Part shown: one piece after another, positions 1 through 9,474 of the stretch
Layout: each line of letters opens with the position of its first letter
How positions within the stretch are numbered: position 1 is the stretch's first letter
NCBI RefSeq assembly: GCF_027019125.1
Contig: NZ_JALUXE010000030.1
Span: forward strand, 310,001-374,000
Origin: Roseovarius sp.
GTDB taxonomy: Bacteria > Pseudomonadota > Alphaproteobacteria > Rhodobacterales > Rhodobacteraceae
Reading direction: 5' to 3'
DNA length: 64,000 nucleotides
Notes under the pieces: generated by a model
Databases searched by the model: none
What the model saw: the letters and a program-made list of their open reading frames with translations, nothing else
Told to the model about the DNA's origin: nothing
Program-made: the position numbers and the translations under genes

Positions 1-2
1 CG

Positions 3-1274
3 CTGGTGGCGTCCATCGCGGGCAACGTGGTCTGGGTGCTCATTCTGGGCGGGGTCATCATGGTGTTGCCCGGCTTTCTCTTGCAAAAGCGGATGATGCG
101 CCTGACCCACGAGATGCAGGGGGCGGGAGCGCGGGGCGCGCGGTTGCTGCACGAGGCGATTTTCGAGTTGGACACGCTCAAGACGCAGCGGGCCGAGGAC
201 CGGTTTCGCCGGATCTGGGGCGAATTGACGGCGCTTCAGGCGATCAAGTCGAGCGAGCAGCGGCGGCTTGGATCGGTGCTGAGTTTCTGGGCGCAGGCGG
301 TGCAGCAGGCAACCTATATCGTGGCGGTGATCCTTGGGGCCTATCTGGTGTTCGCGGGGGAATTCACCGTGGGCTCGATCATTGCCGTGGGGATCTTGAC
401 CAGCCGCACGCTCGGGCCGCTGACGCAGCTATCGGGCACGCTGGCGCGGTGGGGGAATGTGAAATCGGCGCTGGCGGGGCTGGATGCGATTGCGCTGGCA
501 GAGCAGGACGAGGCCGAGGGGCGCAGCTATTTGCGGCGCACGTCCCTGACCGGGGCCTATGAGCTGCGCGAGGTGCAGTTTGCCTATGACACCGGGGGTG
601 CGCCGGTGCTGGATATTCCGGGGCTGATCATTCAGCCCGGACAGGTCGTGGCGGTGCTGGGCACCAACGGGTCGGGCAAATCGACCTTTCTCAAGCTCTT
701 GTCGGGGCTATACGCCCCGAGCCGGGGGCGGTTGATGCTGGATGGCACCGACATGGGCCAGATCGCCCCGCGCGATTTGCGTCGGATGATCGGCTATCTG
801 GGGCAGGATGTGCGGCTCTTTACCGGCAGCCTGCGCGAGAACCTGAACCTGACCTTGCTGGAGCGCGATGACGCGCGGTTGATGCAGGCGCTGGAATTTG
901 CCGGGTTGGGACCCTTTGTGCGCGGCCATCCCAAGGGGCTGGATCTGGAGATCCTCGACGGGGGACAGGGGCTGAGCCAGGGGCAGCGGCAGAGCATTGG
1001 CTGGGCGCGGCTCTGGTTGCAGGACCCGGCGGTGTGTCTTCTGGACGAGCCGACGGCGGCGCTGGATCAGACGCTGGAGCGCACGCTGGTGAGCCGGTTG
1101 GACGTATGGCTCAAGGGGCGCACGGCGGTGATTGCGACGCACCGGATGCCAATTCTGAGCCTGACAAGCCGGACACTTATTCTGCAGGCGGGGCGCATGG
1201 CGGTGGACGGGCCACGCGATCAGGTGCTGGCGCATCTGGCGCAGGCGGCGGGCACCGGGCCGGGAGGGGCATGA
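3..1274 (+). CDS. Type I secretion ABC transporter, permease/ATPase (5' truncated by window edge)
   Basis: The frame is open to the left edge, so the N-terminus (peptidase-like or remaining membrane part) is missing. The visible protein has the last membrane helices (around residues 5-25 and 95-135 of the visible part) and then a complete ATPase domain: Walker A GTNGSGKS near residue 218, an atypical signature LSQGQRQ near 323 in place of LSGGQ, Walker B VCLLDEPT near 344, and a switch histidine in ATHRMP. This fits the HlyB/LapB/PrsD group that exports large RTX-type proteins with an HlyD adaptor, whose gene starts one base after this stop. The substrate and the outer-membrane TolC partner are not visible here. 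Confidence 0.85.
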   Translation: MVASIAGNVVWVLILGGVIMVLPGFLLQKRMMRLTHEMQGAGARGARLLHEAIFELDTLKTQRAEDRFRRIWGELTALQAIKSSEQRRLGSVLSFWAQAVQQATYIVAVILGAYLVFAGEFTVGSIIAVGILTSRTLGPLTQLSGTLARWGNVKSALAGLDAIALAEQDEAEGRSYLRRTSLTGAYELREVQFAYDTGGAPVLDIPGLIIQPGQVVAVLGTNGSGKSTFLKLLSGLYAPSRGRLMLDGTDMGQIAPRDLRRMIGYLGQDVRLFTGSLRENLNLTLLERDDARLMQALEFAGLGPFVRGHPKGLDLEILDGGQGLSQGQRQSIGWARLWLQDPAVCLLDEPTAALDQTLERTLVSRLDVWLKGRTAVIATHRMPILSLTSRTLILQAGRMAVDGPRDQVLAHLAQAAGTGPGGA

Positions 1275-1275
1275 G

Positions 1276-2475
1276 ATGAGCGATGTGGGCGCGCGCAGCA
1301 CGGCAAGCATTCTGGCGGAATTGAACGGGCGCTTGCGCGGTCCGAGCCTGATGGTCTGGCTCTGTGCGGCGAGCGTGTGGATCTTCATCCTCTGGGCGGC
1401 CTTTGCCTGGATAGACGAGATCGTGCGCGCGCCGGGCGAGTTCATTTCCACATCGCGGCCGCAGATCATCCAGAACCTCGAGGGCGGAATTCTGGCGGAG
1501 TTGCTGGTGCAGGAGGGGGATGTGGTGGCGCGCGGCGATGTTCTGGCGCGGCTGCATGATACGCGGTTCAATTCCGAAGTGGCGGATTTGCAGGATCAGA
1601 TTGCGGGTCTTGAAGTGCGGCAATTGCGGCTGGAGGCGGAATTGGCCGGGCAATTCGATTTCGTCGTGCCCGAGGTGCTGGCGGCGCGGGCAGGGGAAAT
1701 GGTGGCCTCGGAGCGCGCACTTCTCAGGGCGCGGCAGGAGGATTTCGTCAAGCGCAGCGAAGGGGCCAAGCGGGTGATGCAGCAATCCGCCGAGGAAAAG
1801 CGACTCTTGGAGGGATTGCTGGACAAAAAGATCGTGGCCCTGATCGAGGTCACGCGCGCGCGCAAGGCACATGCCGATGCCGAGAAACGCTATGACGAGA
1901 TCGTGACGCAGGCCGAGTTGGAGCGGGCCGAGGCCTATTCCGAGACCTTGAAGGAACTGGCGACCCTGCGCCAGAATTTGCGGGCCAGTCAGGACCAGCT
2001 CAACCGCACGGTATTGCAAAGCCCGATGCGCGGCGTGGTCAACAATCTGAATGTGACGACGATTGGCGGCGTGGTGCGCCCCGGCGAGGAGATACTGGAG
2101 ATCATTCCGCTCGATGAGGAGATGTTTGTCGAGGCGCGGGTCGAGCCGCGCAACATCGCCAATATACGGCGCGGACAGGAGGCAACGATCAAGCTGACGG
2201 CCTATGATTACACCATTTATGGCACCTTGAAGGGGCGGGTCGATTTCATTTCCGCCGATACGTTCAAGGATGAGCGGGCGCGCGATCCCGATGGCGATCC
2301 GCATTACAAGGTGTCGTTGCGGGTGGATATGAGCGCGCTCACCCCCCGGCAGGCGGGGATCGAGATCAGGCCCGGCATGCAGGCCGAGGTGGAATTGCAC
2401 ACCGGCGAAAAGACCGTGCTGCAATATCTGTTGAAGCCGCTCTACAAGAGCCAGCAGGCGCTGCGCGAGCCGTAA
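1276..2475 (+). CDS. HlyD-family type I secretion periplasmic adaptor
   Basis: This 399-residue membrane fusion protein would link the inner-membrane ABC exporter to an outer-membrane channel. A single N-terminal membrane segment lies at about residues 27-48. It is followed by a lipoyl-like half motif (QNLEGGILAELLV, about 72), a long alpha-helical hairpin rich in E/R/A/L (about 105-240), the second lipoyl half around QSPMRGVVNNLNV, and a beta-barrel domain to the C-terminus. It follows the transporter gene with a one-base gap, so the two form an operon. Family assignment is firm; the exported substrate is unknown. Confidence 0.88.
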   Translation: MSDVGARSTASILAELNGRLRGPSLMVWLCAASVWIFILWAAFAWIDEIVRAPGEFISTSRPQIIQNLEGGILAELLVQEGDVVARGDVLARLHDTRFNSEVADLQDQIAGLEVRQLRLEAELAGQFDFVVPEVLAARAGEMVASERALLRARQEDFVKRSEGAKRVMQQSAEEKRLLEGLLDKKIVALIEVTRARKAHADAEKRYDEIVTQAELERAEAYSETLKELATLRQNLRASQDQLNRTVLQSPMRGVVNNLNVTTIGGVVRPGEEILEIIPLDEEMFVEARVEPRNIANIRRGQEATIKLTAYDYTIYGTLKGRVDFISADTFKDERARDPDGDPHYKVSLRVDMSALTPRQAGIEIRPGMQAEVELHTGEKTVLQYLLKPLYKSQQALREP

Positions 2476-2504
2476 AGCACGTTGCCTCTGATCGGGGTCA
2501 TATC

Positions 2505-2566
2505 CCCCGGCCCCCGCGCCGGGGTCTCTGCGCTGCCTCGGAGAGGTCCTGGGCCAAGCCCGGGAC
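2505..2566. repeat. Two adjacent hairpins after the secretion operon
   Basis: Two GC-rich inverted repeats lie between the HlyD stop and the bactofilin gene. The first has CCCCGGC (2505-2511) pairing with GCCGGGG (2518-2524). The second has GTCCTGGGC (2546-2554) pairing with GCCCGGGAC (2558-2566) around a three-base CAA loop, with one G-T wobble. Neither has a T-run. They look like a dispersed intergenic palindromic element or a transcript 3'-end stabiliser, and cannot be assigned further from one copy. Confidence 0.45.
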
Positions 2567-2619
2567 GGGTGTGGTTTCGATGGGGCGCGACACGCCGCAG
2601 GGGCAGGGCAATGGGCATG

Positions 2620-2659
2620 AAAAAAGCGGCGATGGCACGAGGCCACGCCGCCTTTTTTG
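2620..2659. terminator. Bidirectional rho-independent terminator
   Basis: A GC-rich stem (GCGGCG..TGGC pairing with GCCA..CGCCGC) with a short loop is flanked by six A residues on the left and six T residues on the right. It can therefore end transcription from both sides: the rightward type I secretion operon and the leftward M23-bactofilin operon, whose last stop is 13 bases away. Confidence 0.8.
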
Positions 2660-2672
2660 TTTCGTGCCTGGC

Positions 2673-3191
2673 TCAGCCTTCGGCGGGTTTCGGCGCGGCG
2701 GCGGCCACTGCCGGCTTGGGCGCGGTCTTGTTGCCGGTCAGGGGATCGTCCTGACGCTGCACCGAGCCTTCGAAATGCGCGCCGCTCTCGATGGCGATGG
2801 TCTTGTGGATGATGTCGCCTTCGACACGGGCGGTCGAGGTCAGGCGCACCTTGAGGCCACGCACACGGCCCACGATGCGGCCATTGATGACCACATCATC
2901 GGCGATCACTTCACCCTTGATGGTGGCGCCTTCGCCCACGGTCAGCAGATGGGCGCGGATGTCACCCTCGATCGAGCCCTCGACCTGAATGTCGCCAGTG
3001 GTCTTGAGGTTGCCGGTCACGTGCAGGTCCGAGGACAGCACCGAGGCAGGCGGCTTGGCCTTGGGGGCCGAGGCCTTGAATTCCGTATTCAGCGCGTCAG
3101 GCCGCGCCGAATCGAGCCGGTTCTCGGAGGCAGCCGGTTTGGCCTCTGCGGGCTTTTGCGCGGGTTCGTTGATTTTGCTCTTAGAAAACAT
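2673..3191 (-). CDS. Bactofilin family polymer-forming protein
   Basis: A 172-residue protein with a disordered, Ala/Lys/Pro-rich N-terminus (about 1-50), a central bactofilin beta-helix (about 52-140, with repeating short beta units such as LHVTGNLKTTGDIQVEGSIEG and its continuation), and another Ala/Pro/Lys-rich tail. Bactofilins polymerise without nucleotide and scaffold cell-wall enzymes. The ATG overlaps the end of the M23 endopeptidase gene by 11 bases. This is the usual bactofilin/M23 pairing, which implies joint action in local peptidoglycan remodelling and cell shape. No membrane segment is evident. Confidence 0.9.
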   Translation of the reverse strand: MFSKSKINEPAQKPAEAKPAASENRLDSARPDALNTEFKASAPKAKPPASVLSSDLHVTGNLKTTGDIQVEGSIEGDIRAHLLTVGEGATIKGEVIADDVVINGRIVGRVRGLKVRLTSTARVEGDIIHKTIAIESGAHFEGSVQRQDDPLTGNKTAPKPAVAAAAPKPAEG

Positions 3192-4500
3192 TGTTTGCAG
3201 CCTTGATGTATATCATGGGGTTGACGGACTTGTCGCCGACGCGGACTTCGTAGTGTAGATGTGTGCCCGTAGAACGTCCAGAGTTGCCCATATCACCAAT
3301 CCGTTCCCCGCGCGAGACCCTTTGCCCGACGTTGACACGGATTTGCGACAGATGCGCGTAGCGGGTTTCGATCCCGAAGGCGTGCTGGATCTTGATCAGG
3401 CGGCCATAGCCCGAGAGCCAGCCCGCGTGGGTGACGACGCCATCGGCTGTGGCATAGATCGGGGTGCCGTGCGGGGCGGCGAAATCGGTGCCCTGGTGCA
3501 TCCGGCCCCAGCGCATGCCATAGCCCGAGGTGTAACGGAACGCGCTTTTTACAGGCAGGGCGAAGGGCGCTTTTTGCGCGGCGATGCGGTAGAGGTTCAG
3601 TTCATCCATGCGGCCCAGGATGCGGTTGGCGCGTTCGGCGTCCACCGAGGGTTCCTGGCCCTTGGTCGAAAAGGAGAGCGGCGTCAGCGGGCCGCCCTGA
3701 CCTGAATAGCCCCGACGCACGGTCTGGAGCAGGTTGTCGGTATTGAGGCCCGCGGCGCGGAACATCTTGTCGAGCGGTTCGACCGAAATGGCCATGGCGT
3801 CTTCTAGCTGGCTGAAGATCTGGTCGTTCTGATCCTTGAGCAGTTCGAGTTCCAGCGCCATTTCCTCGGCCTTGAGCAGCGCGTCCTGGGCATTGGCAAT
3901 GGTTGTGTCGCGCTCTTGCGCCGCGTCCTCTAGGGCTGCGGTCAGGAAATCGAGCGTGGCATCGGTGCCAGCCTCGGTGCCGGAGCCGACCCCGACGTCG
4001 CCCCCCGATTGTATCGACAGGGCCAGTTGTTCCGCCTCTTTGCGGGCATTCTCGCGCTCGGCCATGGTGCGGCGAAGCGTGGCCTGGATCACCTCGATGC
4101 CGGTTTCCAGCTCCCGGCGGCGGGTTTCAGAGGCCAGCAATTCGGATTGCATCAGCGAAATCTGTTCGAGGGCGGAAGAAAACCGCTCTTGCGCGGCAAT
4201 CGCTTCTTGGGCGCGCTTGTCGCGCTCGGATGACAGCGCATTGAGGCGGTTTTCATAGGTGCGTTGATCGCGCTTGGCCTGTTCGCGGAAATTGCCCGCG
4301 CCGATATTGTCCATCACGAGGATGGAGGTGGCGATGATCGACCATGCGATGATGGCGGACGCCCCGAGAAAGGCGAAAAGCTGGGTAGAGGGGCGCAGGC
4401 GGATGAAGCGCGTGTCATTGTCGGATCGCAGAAAGACCCGGCGTTCAGGAAAATACCTCTCGAGGATCGCATGAATTCTTATCGCAAGTCTTGTTCTCAC
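3181..4500 (-). CDS. M23 family peptidoglycan DD-metalloendopeptidase
   Basis: This 439-residue protein has an N-terminal cytoplasmic stretch, one membrane anchor (about 40-62), a long periplasmic coiled coil (about 75-230), and a C-terminal LytM/M23 domain. The zinc ligands can be read directly: H335 and D339 in HQGTDF and H416 in GTHLHYE; H414 is the second catalytic-type histidine. It should cut peptide cross-links in peptidoglycan. It is the first gene of a leftward operon with bactofilin. All metal ligands are intact, so it is predicted active rather than a degenerate LytM activator. Confidence 0.92.
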   Translation of the reverse strand: MRTRLAIRIHAILERYFPERRVFLRSDNDTRFIRLRPSTQLFAFLGASAIIAWSIIATSILVMDNIGAGNFREQAKRDQRTYENRLNALSSERDKRAQEAIAAQERFSSALEQISLMQSELLASETRRRELETGIEVIQATLRRTMAERENARKEAEQLALSIQSGGDVGVGSGTEAGTDATLDFLTAALEDAAQERDTTIANAQDALLKAEEMALELELLKDQNDQIFSQLEDAMAISVEPLDKMFRAAGLNTDNLLQTVRRGYSGQGGPLTPLSFSTKGQEPSVDAERANRILGRMDELNLYRIAAQKAPFALPVKSAFRYTSGYGMRWGRMHQGTDFAAPHGTPIYATADGVVTHAGWLSGYGRLIKIQHAFGIETRYAHLSQIRVNVGQRVSRGERIGDMGNSGRSTGTHLHYEVRVGDKSVNPMIYIKAANNVF

Positions 4501-4590
4501 GCGCTCAAAGTCCCTGTTGCCCCAACCTTCGTCGCTTTGCGGTGCTCACTTTCTTTCAGGATTCCGCAATGAAACGTGATTAGCCAGCGT

Positions 4591-4630
4591 GCCGCCTCTG
4601 GGCAAGATTTTTGACCAATCTTGAGGCGGC
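4591..4630. other. Bulged intergenic hairpin
   Basis: This is an interrupted inverted repeat between the M23 promoter region and the end of the DUF455 gene. An outer 7-bp stem pairs GCCGCCT with AGGCGGC. There is a left-side CTGGG bulge, an inner 7-bp stem pairing CAAGATT with AATCTTG, and the loop TTTGACC. It may end the leftward bcp-DUF455 transcript. There is no clear T-run, so a terminator function is only a guess. Confidence 0.35.
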
Positions 4631-4685
4631 TCTGGGCTGTTTCCCGCCCGAGCGGCGGAATTTCGCCGATAGCACAAGCCGGATT

Positions 4686-5513
4686 TCAACCGGTGATTGA
4701 GCCGCTTTCGGTGAGGGGCCAGTAAAAATCGGGCGGGATTCCGGCCTCGGCGCGCTTTTCCTCGTTGAAGGGCGGTTTCAGAGCACCGTGGAAGTAGCGG
4801 CGGACAAGCTCGTGAAAGGCGGTCTTGGGGTCGATGTCATGGCGACCGCAAAGAAAGTGAAACCACTTGGAGCCATAGGCGACGTGATGCACCTCTTCGG
4901 CATAGATCACGCGCATGGCGGCGACGGCGGCGGTCTCGCCCGCGCGCTCGAACACCTCGATCATGCCGGGGGTCACATCAAGACCGCGCGCCTCGAGCAC
5001 CATGGGCACGACGGCGAGGCGACCCAGGAAATCCTGTGCGGTGTCTTCGGCGGCGCGCCACATGCCCGCATGGGCGGGCAGAGCGCCATAATGGCTGCCC
5101 ATTGCCTCAAGACAGTCGCATATCATGTTGAAATGCTTGGATTCCTCGTCGGCGGACTTGACCCAGTCATCGTAAAAGCCAAGCGGCATGGGCGTGTCGG
5201 CAAAGCGCGCGATGATGTCCCAGTGCAGGTCAACGGCGTTGAGTTCGATATGGGCCACGGCATGCAGAAGGGCAATGCGTCCCTGCGTCGAGCCGGGGCG
5301 GCGACGGGGCACGTCGCGCGGGTCGCGCAACTCGGGCCGGTCCGGGCGAGCAGGGCGCGGGGGTGGCACCGCGTTGCCCAAGGGAAGGGCGCGCCCCTCG
5401 GCGCGGGCGGCAAACCACGTGGCGGCATGGGCGCGCGAGAGCGCCGTCTTGGCGCGGCCATCGCGGGTGGAGAGCACCGCGACGGCCATTTCTGTCAGGG
5501 TCAGCTCGCTCAC
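4686..5513 (-). CDS. DUF455 family ferritin-like protein
   Basis: This 275-residue protein resembles the DUF455 ferritin-like family. Diiron-type E..H pairs can be seen in the helices: AHIELNAVDLHWD (about 97-109), DEESKHFNMICDCLEAMGSHYG (two stretches near 135-155) and AEEVHHVAYG near 225. Members are predicted diiron or metal-binding helical proteins of uncertain reaction. It begins with GTG, which overlaps the bcp stop codon by four bases (GTGA), so the two genes are co-translated. The specific function cannot be given. Confidence 0.75.
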   Translation of the reverse strand: MSELTLTEMAVAVLSTRDGRAKTALSRAHAATWFAARAEGRALPLGNAVPPPRPARPDRPELRDPRDVPRRRPGSTQGRIALLHAVAHIELNAVDLHWDIIARFADTPMPLGFYDDWVKSADEESKHFNMICDCLEAMGSHYGALPAHAGMWRAAEDTAQDFLGRLAVVPMVLEARGLDVTPGMIEVFERAGETAAVAAMRVIYAEEVHHVAYGSKWFHFLCGRHDIDPKTAFHELVRRYFHGALKPPFNEEKRAEAGIPPDFYWPLTESGSITG

Positions 5514-5971
5514 AGCGCCTTGACCGCGTCCAGCACCTCTTCGGCGTGACCGGGCACCTTGACCTTGCGCCAGGCGCGGGCGATGCGCCCCTCCCCGTCG
5601 ATCAGGAAGGTCGAGCGCTCGATGCCGAAGAACTTCTTGCCATACATGCTCTTTTCCTTCCAGACGCCAAAGTCTTCGCAGACCTGCGCGTGTTCGTCGG
5701 ACAAAAGCGGCACGGTAAGGGCATGTTTGGATTGGAATTTTTCGTGGCTGGTGAGGCTGTCCTTGGAAATGCCCAGCACCGTCACCCCGGCGGCGTCGAA
5801 CTGATCCTTGAGGCTGGAGAAGGCGACCGCCTCTTTGGTGCAGCCGGAGGTATCATCGCGCGGATAGAAAAACAGCACCACAGCGCCGGGACGCAGGGCC
5901 GAGAGCGTGACAGGATCGCCACCAGCGCGCGGCAGGGTGAAATCGGGGGCCATTTCAGATGTGTCAGGCAT
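5510..5971 (-). CDS. bcp: Thioredoxin-dependent peroxiredoxin, Bcp/PrxQ type
   Basis: This 153-residue cytosolic thiol peroxidase would reduce hydroperoxides using thioredoxin. The peroxidatic cysteine is C44 in the motif PRDDTSGCTKEA. The usual second cysteine five residues on is replaced by Val, so this is an atypical or 1-Cys version; another cysteine is C98. The start chosen is the ATG at 5971, because it is preceded by AGAGGA at correct spacing and begins with the family's MPDT..APDFTLP; a longer frame upstream is not conserved-looking. It is the first gene of an operon with DUF455. It is divergent from the AsmA-like gene, with 107 bases between the starts. Confidence 0.9.
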   Translation of the reverse strand: MPDTSEMAPDFTLPRAGGDPVTLSALRPGAVVLFFYPRDDTSGCTKEAVAFSSLKDQFDAAGVTVLGISKDSLTSHEKFQSKHALTVPLLSDEHAQVCEDFGVWKEKSMYGKKFFGIERSTFLIDGEGRIARAWRKVKVPGHAEEVLDAVKAL

Positions 5972-6078
5972 GGGGTATCCTCTGGGATGAAAAATTGTGA
6001 ATTCCATATTAGGTCGCAAGGGACCAGAATAAAGCCACGAGGCAAAAGAGAGGCGCGGTCTGCGCCCGAACGGATAGG

Positions 6079-9000
6079 ATGAGCACGCAGCCGACACAAG
6101 AGCAGGGCACGGCGGAAACGCCGGAGCCGCCAATCAAGACCACCAGGCGCGCCCGTAAGGGGCGTCGCCTGGTGCGTCATGTGATGCAGTTCGGTTTTTC
6201 CTGCGTGGTGCTGGTGGTTGTTCTGGGCCTTGGGGTGGCGATGAGCATCGGGGCAAACCTGCGCGCGCCCGATTGGGTGCAGGCGCGGATTGCCGCGCGG
6301 ATTGATGCGAGCGTGCCGGGCTACGCCCTGCGGTTCGGCGAGATGTCATTGGTGGTGGGCGAGGATCTGGTGCCGCGCGTGGCGTTGCGCGATGTGGTTC
6401 TGGCCAATCTCGACGGTGTAACGCTGGTCACGCTGGGAACCCTCGCGGTGACGGTGGCACCGGCGCCGCTCTTGCGCGGCGAGGTGCAGCCCGAGGCGGT
6501 GCATCTGTCGGGCGCGCGGCTGGGGCTGCGGCGGCTGGCATCGGGCGAGTTTGCGATCATGTTCGAGGGGACGGGGCAGGGCGGCACCTTCAACGAGCAG
6601 CTGGATGCGCTCTTTGCCCGGCCGCAGCTGGATGCGCTGACGCGCGTGACGGCGGACAATCTCACGCTGCGCTATGAGGATGCCCGCGCGGGCCGTGCCT
6701 GGAGCGCGGATGGCGGACGGCTGGAGTTGGTGCGCGCGGGCAACGAGATCACCCTGCGCGGCGATGTGGCGCTGCTTGGTGCGCGCGATTACGCGACCAC
6801 GCTGGCGGTGAATTACGCGGGGCGCATCGGCAGCAAGGCGGCAGAGTTTGGCGCCACGTTCGAGGATATGCCGGCGGGTGACATTGCCGGACAATCGCCG
6901 GCGCTGGCCTGGCTTGGGGCGTTGGAGGCGCCGATTTCGGGCGCGCTGCGTGCAGGGGTCGACGGCGAAGGCCGTCTTGGCCCGCTCAATGCCACGTTGC
7001 AGATTGGCGCGGGCGTGCTGCAGCCCACGCCCGCCACCGCCCCGATCAAGTTCCGCGCGGCGCGCAGTTATTTCACCTATGATCCGATGGCCCAGGAAAT
7101 CCGCTTTACCGAATTGTCGGTGGATAGCGCCTGGGGTCAGGCGCGGGCCGAGGGCAGCGCGCGGCTTGTCGGCATGGAGGACGGATGGCCGCGCGAATTG
7201 CAGGCACAGATCCGGGTGAGCGACGTGGTAGCGGATCCTGCCGATCTCTATCCCGAACCGATCCGGCTTGAGAGCGCGCAGGTGGCGCTGCGGTTGCGGT
7301 TGGAGCCCTTTGTTCTGACCCTGGGCGAGTTGACCCTGAGCGATCAGGGCCGCTACCTGCGGGCGCGCGGCGAGGCGCGCGGGGGCGATGCGGGCTGGGA
7401 TATTGCGCTGGAAGGCGAAATGGACGGGCTGGCGCCGGAGCGATTGATGGCGCTCTGGCCACGCGCGGCGCAGGCCAATGCGCGCGACTGGATCGAGCAG
7501 AACGTGGCCAAGGCCGATCTGCGGGACATTCAGTTTGCCTTGCGTCTTTTGCCCGAGCATCGCCCCGAGTTCTACCTTGGCTTCGATTTCTCGGATCTGG
7601 AAACCGTCTATGTGCGCGATGTGCCGCCCATCTCGGGGGCCTCTGGGCGGGCGTCGCTTTATGACAACCGCTTTGTGATCCATGCCGAACGAGGGCAAGT
7701 CATAGCGGATGAGGGCGGTGCGATCGACGTGTCGGGGACGAGTTTCATCATTCCCGATGTGCGGGTCAAGCAAAGCCCGGCAGAGGCGGTGATGCGGACC
7801 AAAAGCACGATCACGGCGGCGTTGTCGCTGCTGGATTCGCCGCCCTTCCGGTTTCTGCAAAAGGCCGGGCAGCCGGTGACGGTGGCGGATGGTCAGGCCG
7901 AACTGGCGGGGCAGTTGACGTTTCTGCTGAAGAAGCAACTGACGACGGAAGAGGTGGCCTTTGACGTGGCTGGCACGCTCAGCGACGTGCGCAGCGACCT
8001 GCTCATCAAGGGGCGGGTGCTGACAGCGGAGGCGCTGGCGGTCGAGGCGAGCAACACGCATCTGGAAATCGGCGGCGCGGCGCGGGTGGGCGACGTGCCG
8101 GTGCGCGGCAGTTGGGACATGGCGATTGGCGGCAATCCGCAGGGCGAGAGCCGGGTGCGCGGGCAGATCGAGCTGTCGCAGCGGTTTCTGGATGAGTTCG
8201 CCATTGATCTGCCACCGGGCAGCGTGACCGGCGCGGGGCAGGGGGTGATGGAAATCGGCTTTGCCAAGGGGCAGGCGCCGGAATTTGCGCTGACGTCCGA
8301 TCTGGCGGGGGTGGGTTTGCGGCTGCCGCAGCTGGATTGGGCGCTGGGTGCGTCGCAGCTTGGGCGGCTCGATGTGACGGGCCGCTTGGGCGAAGTGCCC
8401 GAAATCACCGCGTTGGGTCTGAGTGGTGCGGGACTGGAGGCGCGCGGGCGGGTGAGCCTGAACGCTGGCGGCGGGTTGGACCGGGCCGAGTTCAGCCGGG
8501 TTACGCTGGGCGGTTGGCTCGATGCGCCGGTGGCGCTGGTCGGGCGTGGCGCGGGGGTCGCGCCGCGGGTCGAGGTGACGGGCGGTACGGTCGATCTACG
8601 GCAGATGTCTTTGGGAGATGCGGGCGATGGTGGCAGTGGTGGCAGTGGTGGTGCCGGTGTGCCGGTCGCCCTGCAATTGGAGCGGTTGCAGATTTCGGAG
8701 GGTTTCGCGCTCTCGGAATTTCGCGGCGATCTGGACACCACGGGCGGCATGAGCGGCAATTTCAGCGGGCTCTTGAACGGCATTGCCCCGGTGACAGGGC
8801 AGGTGGTGCCGATGGGCGGGCGCAGCGCATTCCGTATCCGGGCAGACGATGCGGGCGGTGTGCTCAAGGCGGCGGGACTGTTGCAACAGGCACGTGAGGG
8901 AACGCTGGAGCTGGTGCTGACGCCCGCGCCGGAGCCTGGAAGCTATGACGGCGTGTTGGGGATTGATCAGGTCCGCGTCAAGGAGGCCCCCGCTCTGGCG

Positions 9001-9474
9001 GCGCTCTTGAATACGGTGAGCATCGTCGGTCTGCTGGAGCAGTTTTCCGGGCAAGGGTTGCATTTTGGCCGGGTCGATGCGCGGTTTCGCCTGACGCCGG
9101 AGCGATTGATCCTGCTGGAAGGCAGCGCGGTCGGGGCATCCGTCGGGATTTCGATGGATGGATATTACCGTCTGGCCGACAAGCGGATGGACATGCAGGG
9201 CGTGGTTTCGCCGGTCTATCTGCTCAACGGGATCGGAGAGGCCTTTACCCGGCCCGGCGAGGGCCTTATCGGGATGAATTACACGCTCAAGGGCCCGTCA
9301 TCGGATCCGGCGGTGTCGGTTAACCCGCTTTCGGCGTTGGCACCCGGCTTTCTGCGCGAGATGTTCCGGCGGCCTGCGCCCACGGTGGGCACAGGGCGGG
9401 CGGCCACCTCGGGGCAGGTCGAGAGGCCCGCTGCGCGCGAGGCGCAGGACATTCACCAAAGACAGGACAGATGA
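6079..9474 (+). CDS. AsmA/YhdP-like (DUF3971) envelope protein
   Basis: This large 1131-residue protein has a basic N-terminus, one membrane anchor (about 35-57) and a long beta-rich periplasmic region ending in an AsmA-like C-terminal domain (about 900-1080, with the [12 protein letters not shown].sDP.VSVNP pattern). AsmA/YhdP/TamB-like proteins are thought to bridge inner and outer membranes for phospholipid movement. A Gly/Ser run ([12 protein letters not shown]) near residue 855 looks like a flexible linker between two beta modules. The stop overlaps the queA start (ATGA), so both are on one transcript. Confidence 0.82.
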   Translation: MSTQPTQEQGTAETPEPPIKTTRRARKGRRLVRHVMQFGFSCVVLVVVLGLGVAMSIGANLRAPDWVQARIAARIDASVPGYALRFGEMSLVVGEDLVPRVALRDVVLANLDGVTLVTLGTLAVTVAPAPLLRGEVQPEAVHLSGARLGLRRLASGEFAIMFEGTGQGGTFNEQLDALFARPQLDALTRVTADNLTLRYEDARAGRAWSADGGRLELVRAGNEITLRGDVALLGARDYATTLAVNYAGRIGSKAAEFGATFEDMPAGDIAGQSPALAWLGALEAPISGALRAGVDGEGRLGPLNATLQIGAGVLQPTPATAPIKFRAARSYFTYDPMAQEIRFTELSVDSAWGQARAEGSARLVGMEDGWPRELQAQIRVSDVVADPADLYPEPIRLESAQVALRLRLEPFVLTLGELTLSDQGRYLRARGEARGGDAGWDIALEGEMDGLAPERLMALWPRAAQANARDWIEQNVAKADLRDIQFALRLLPEHRPEFYLGFDFSDLETVYVRDVPPISGASGRASLYDNRFVIHAERGQVIADEGGAIDVSGTSFIIPDVRVKQSPAEAVMRTKSTITAALSLLDSPPFRFLQKAGQPVTVADGQAELAGQLTFLLKKQLTTEEVAFDVAGTLSDVRSDLLIKGRVLTAEALAVEASNTHLEIGGAARVGDVPVRGSWDMAIGGNPQGESRVRGQIELSQRFLDEFAIDLPPGSVTGAGQGVMEIGFAKGQAPEFALTSDLAGVGLRLPQLDWALGASQLGRLDVTGRLGEVPEITALGLSGAGLEARGRVSLNAGGGLDRAEFSRVTLGGWLDAPVALVGRGAGVAPRVEVTGGTVDLRQMSLGDAGDGGSGGSGGAGVPVALQLERLQISEGFALSEFRGDLDTTGGMSGNFSGLLNGIAPVTGQVVPMGGRSAFRIRADDAGGVLKAAGLLQQAREGTLELVLTPAPEPGSYDGVLGIDQVRVKEAPALAALLNTVSIVGLLEQFSGQGLHFGRVDARFRLTPERLILLEGSAVGASVGISMDGYYRLADKRMDMQGVVSPVYLLNGIGEAFTRPGEGLIGMNYTLKGPSSDPAVSVNPLSALAPGFLREMFRRPAPTVGTGRAATSGQVERPAAREAQDIHQRQDR

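Noticed and set aside
5972..6133. Longer bcp start inside the AsmA-like gene
   Set aside because: The added 54 residues are not peroxiredoxin-like and would overlap the divergent gene; ATG 5971 has a good SD.
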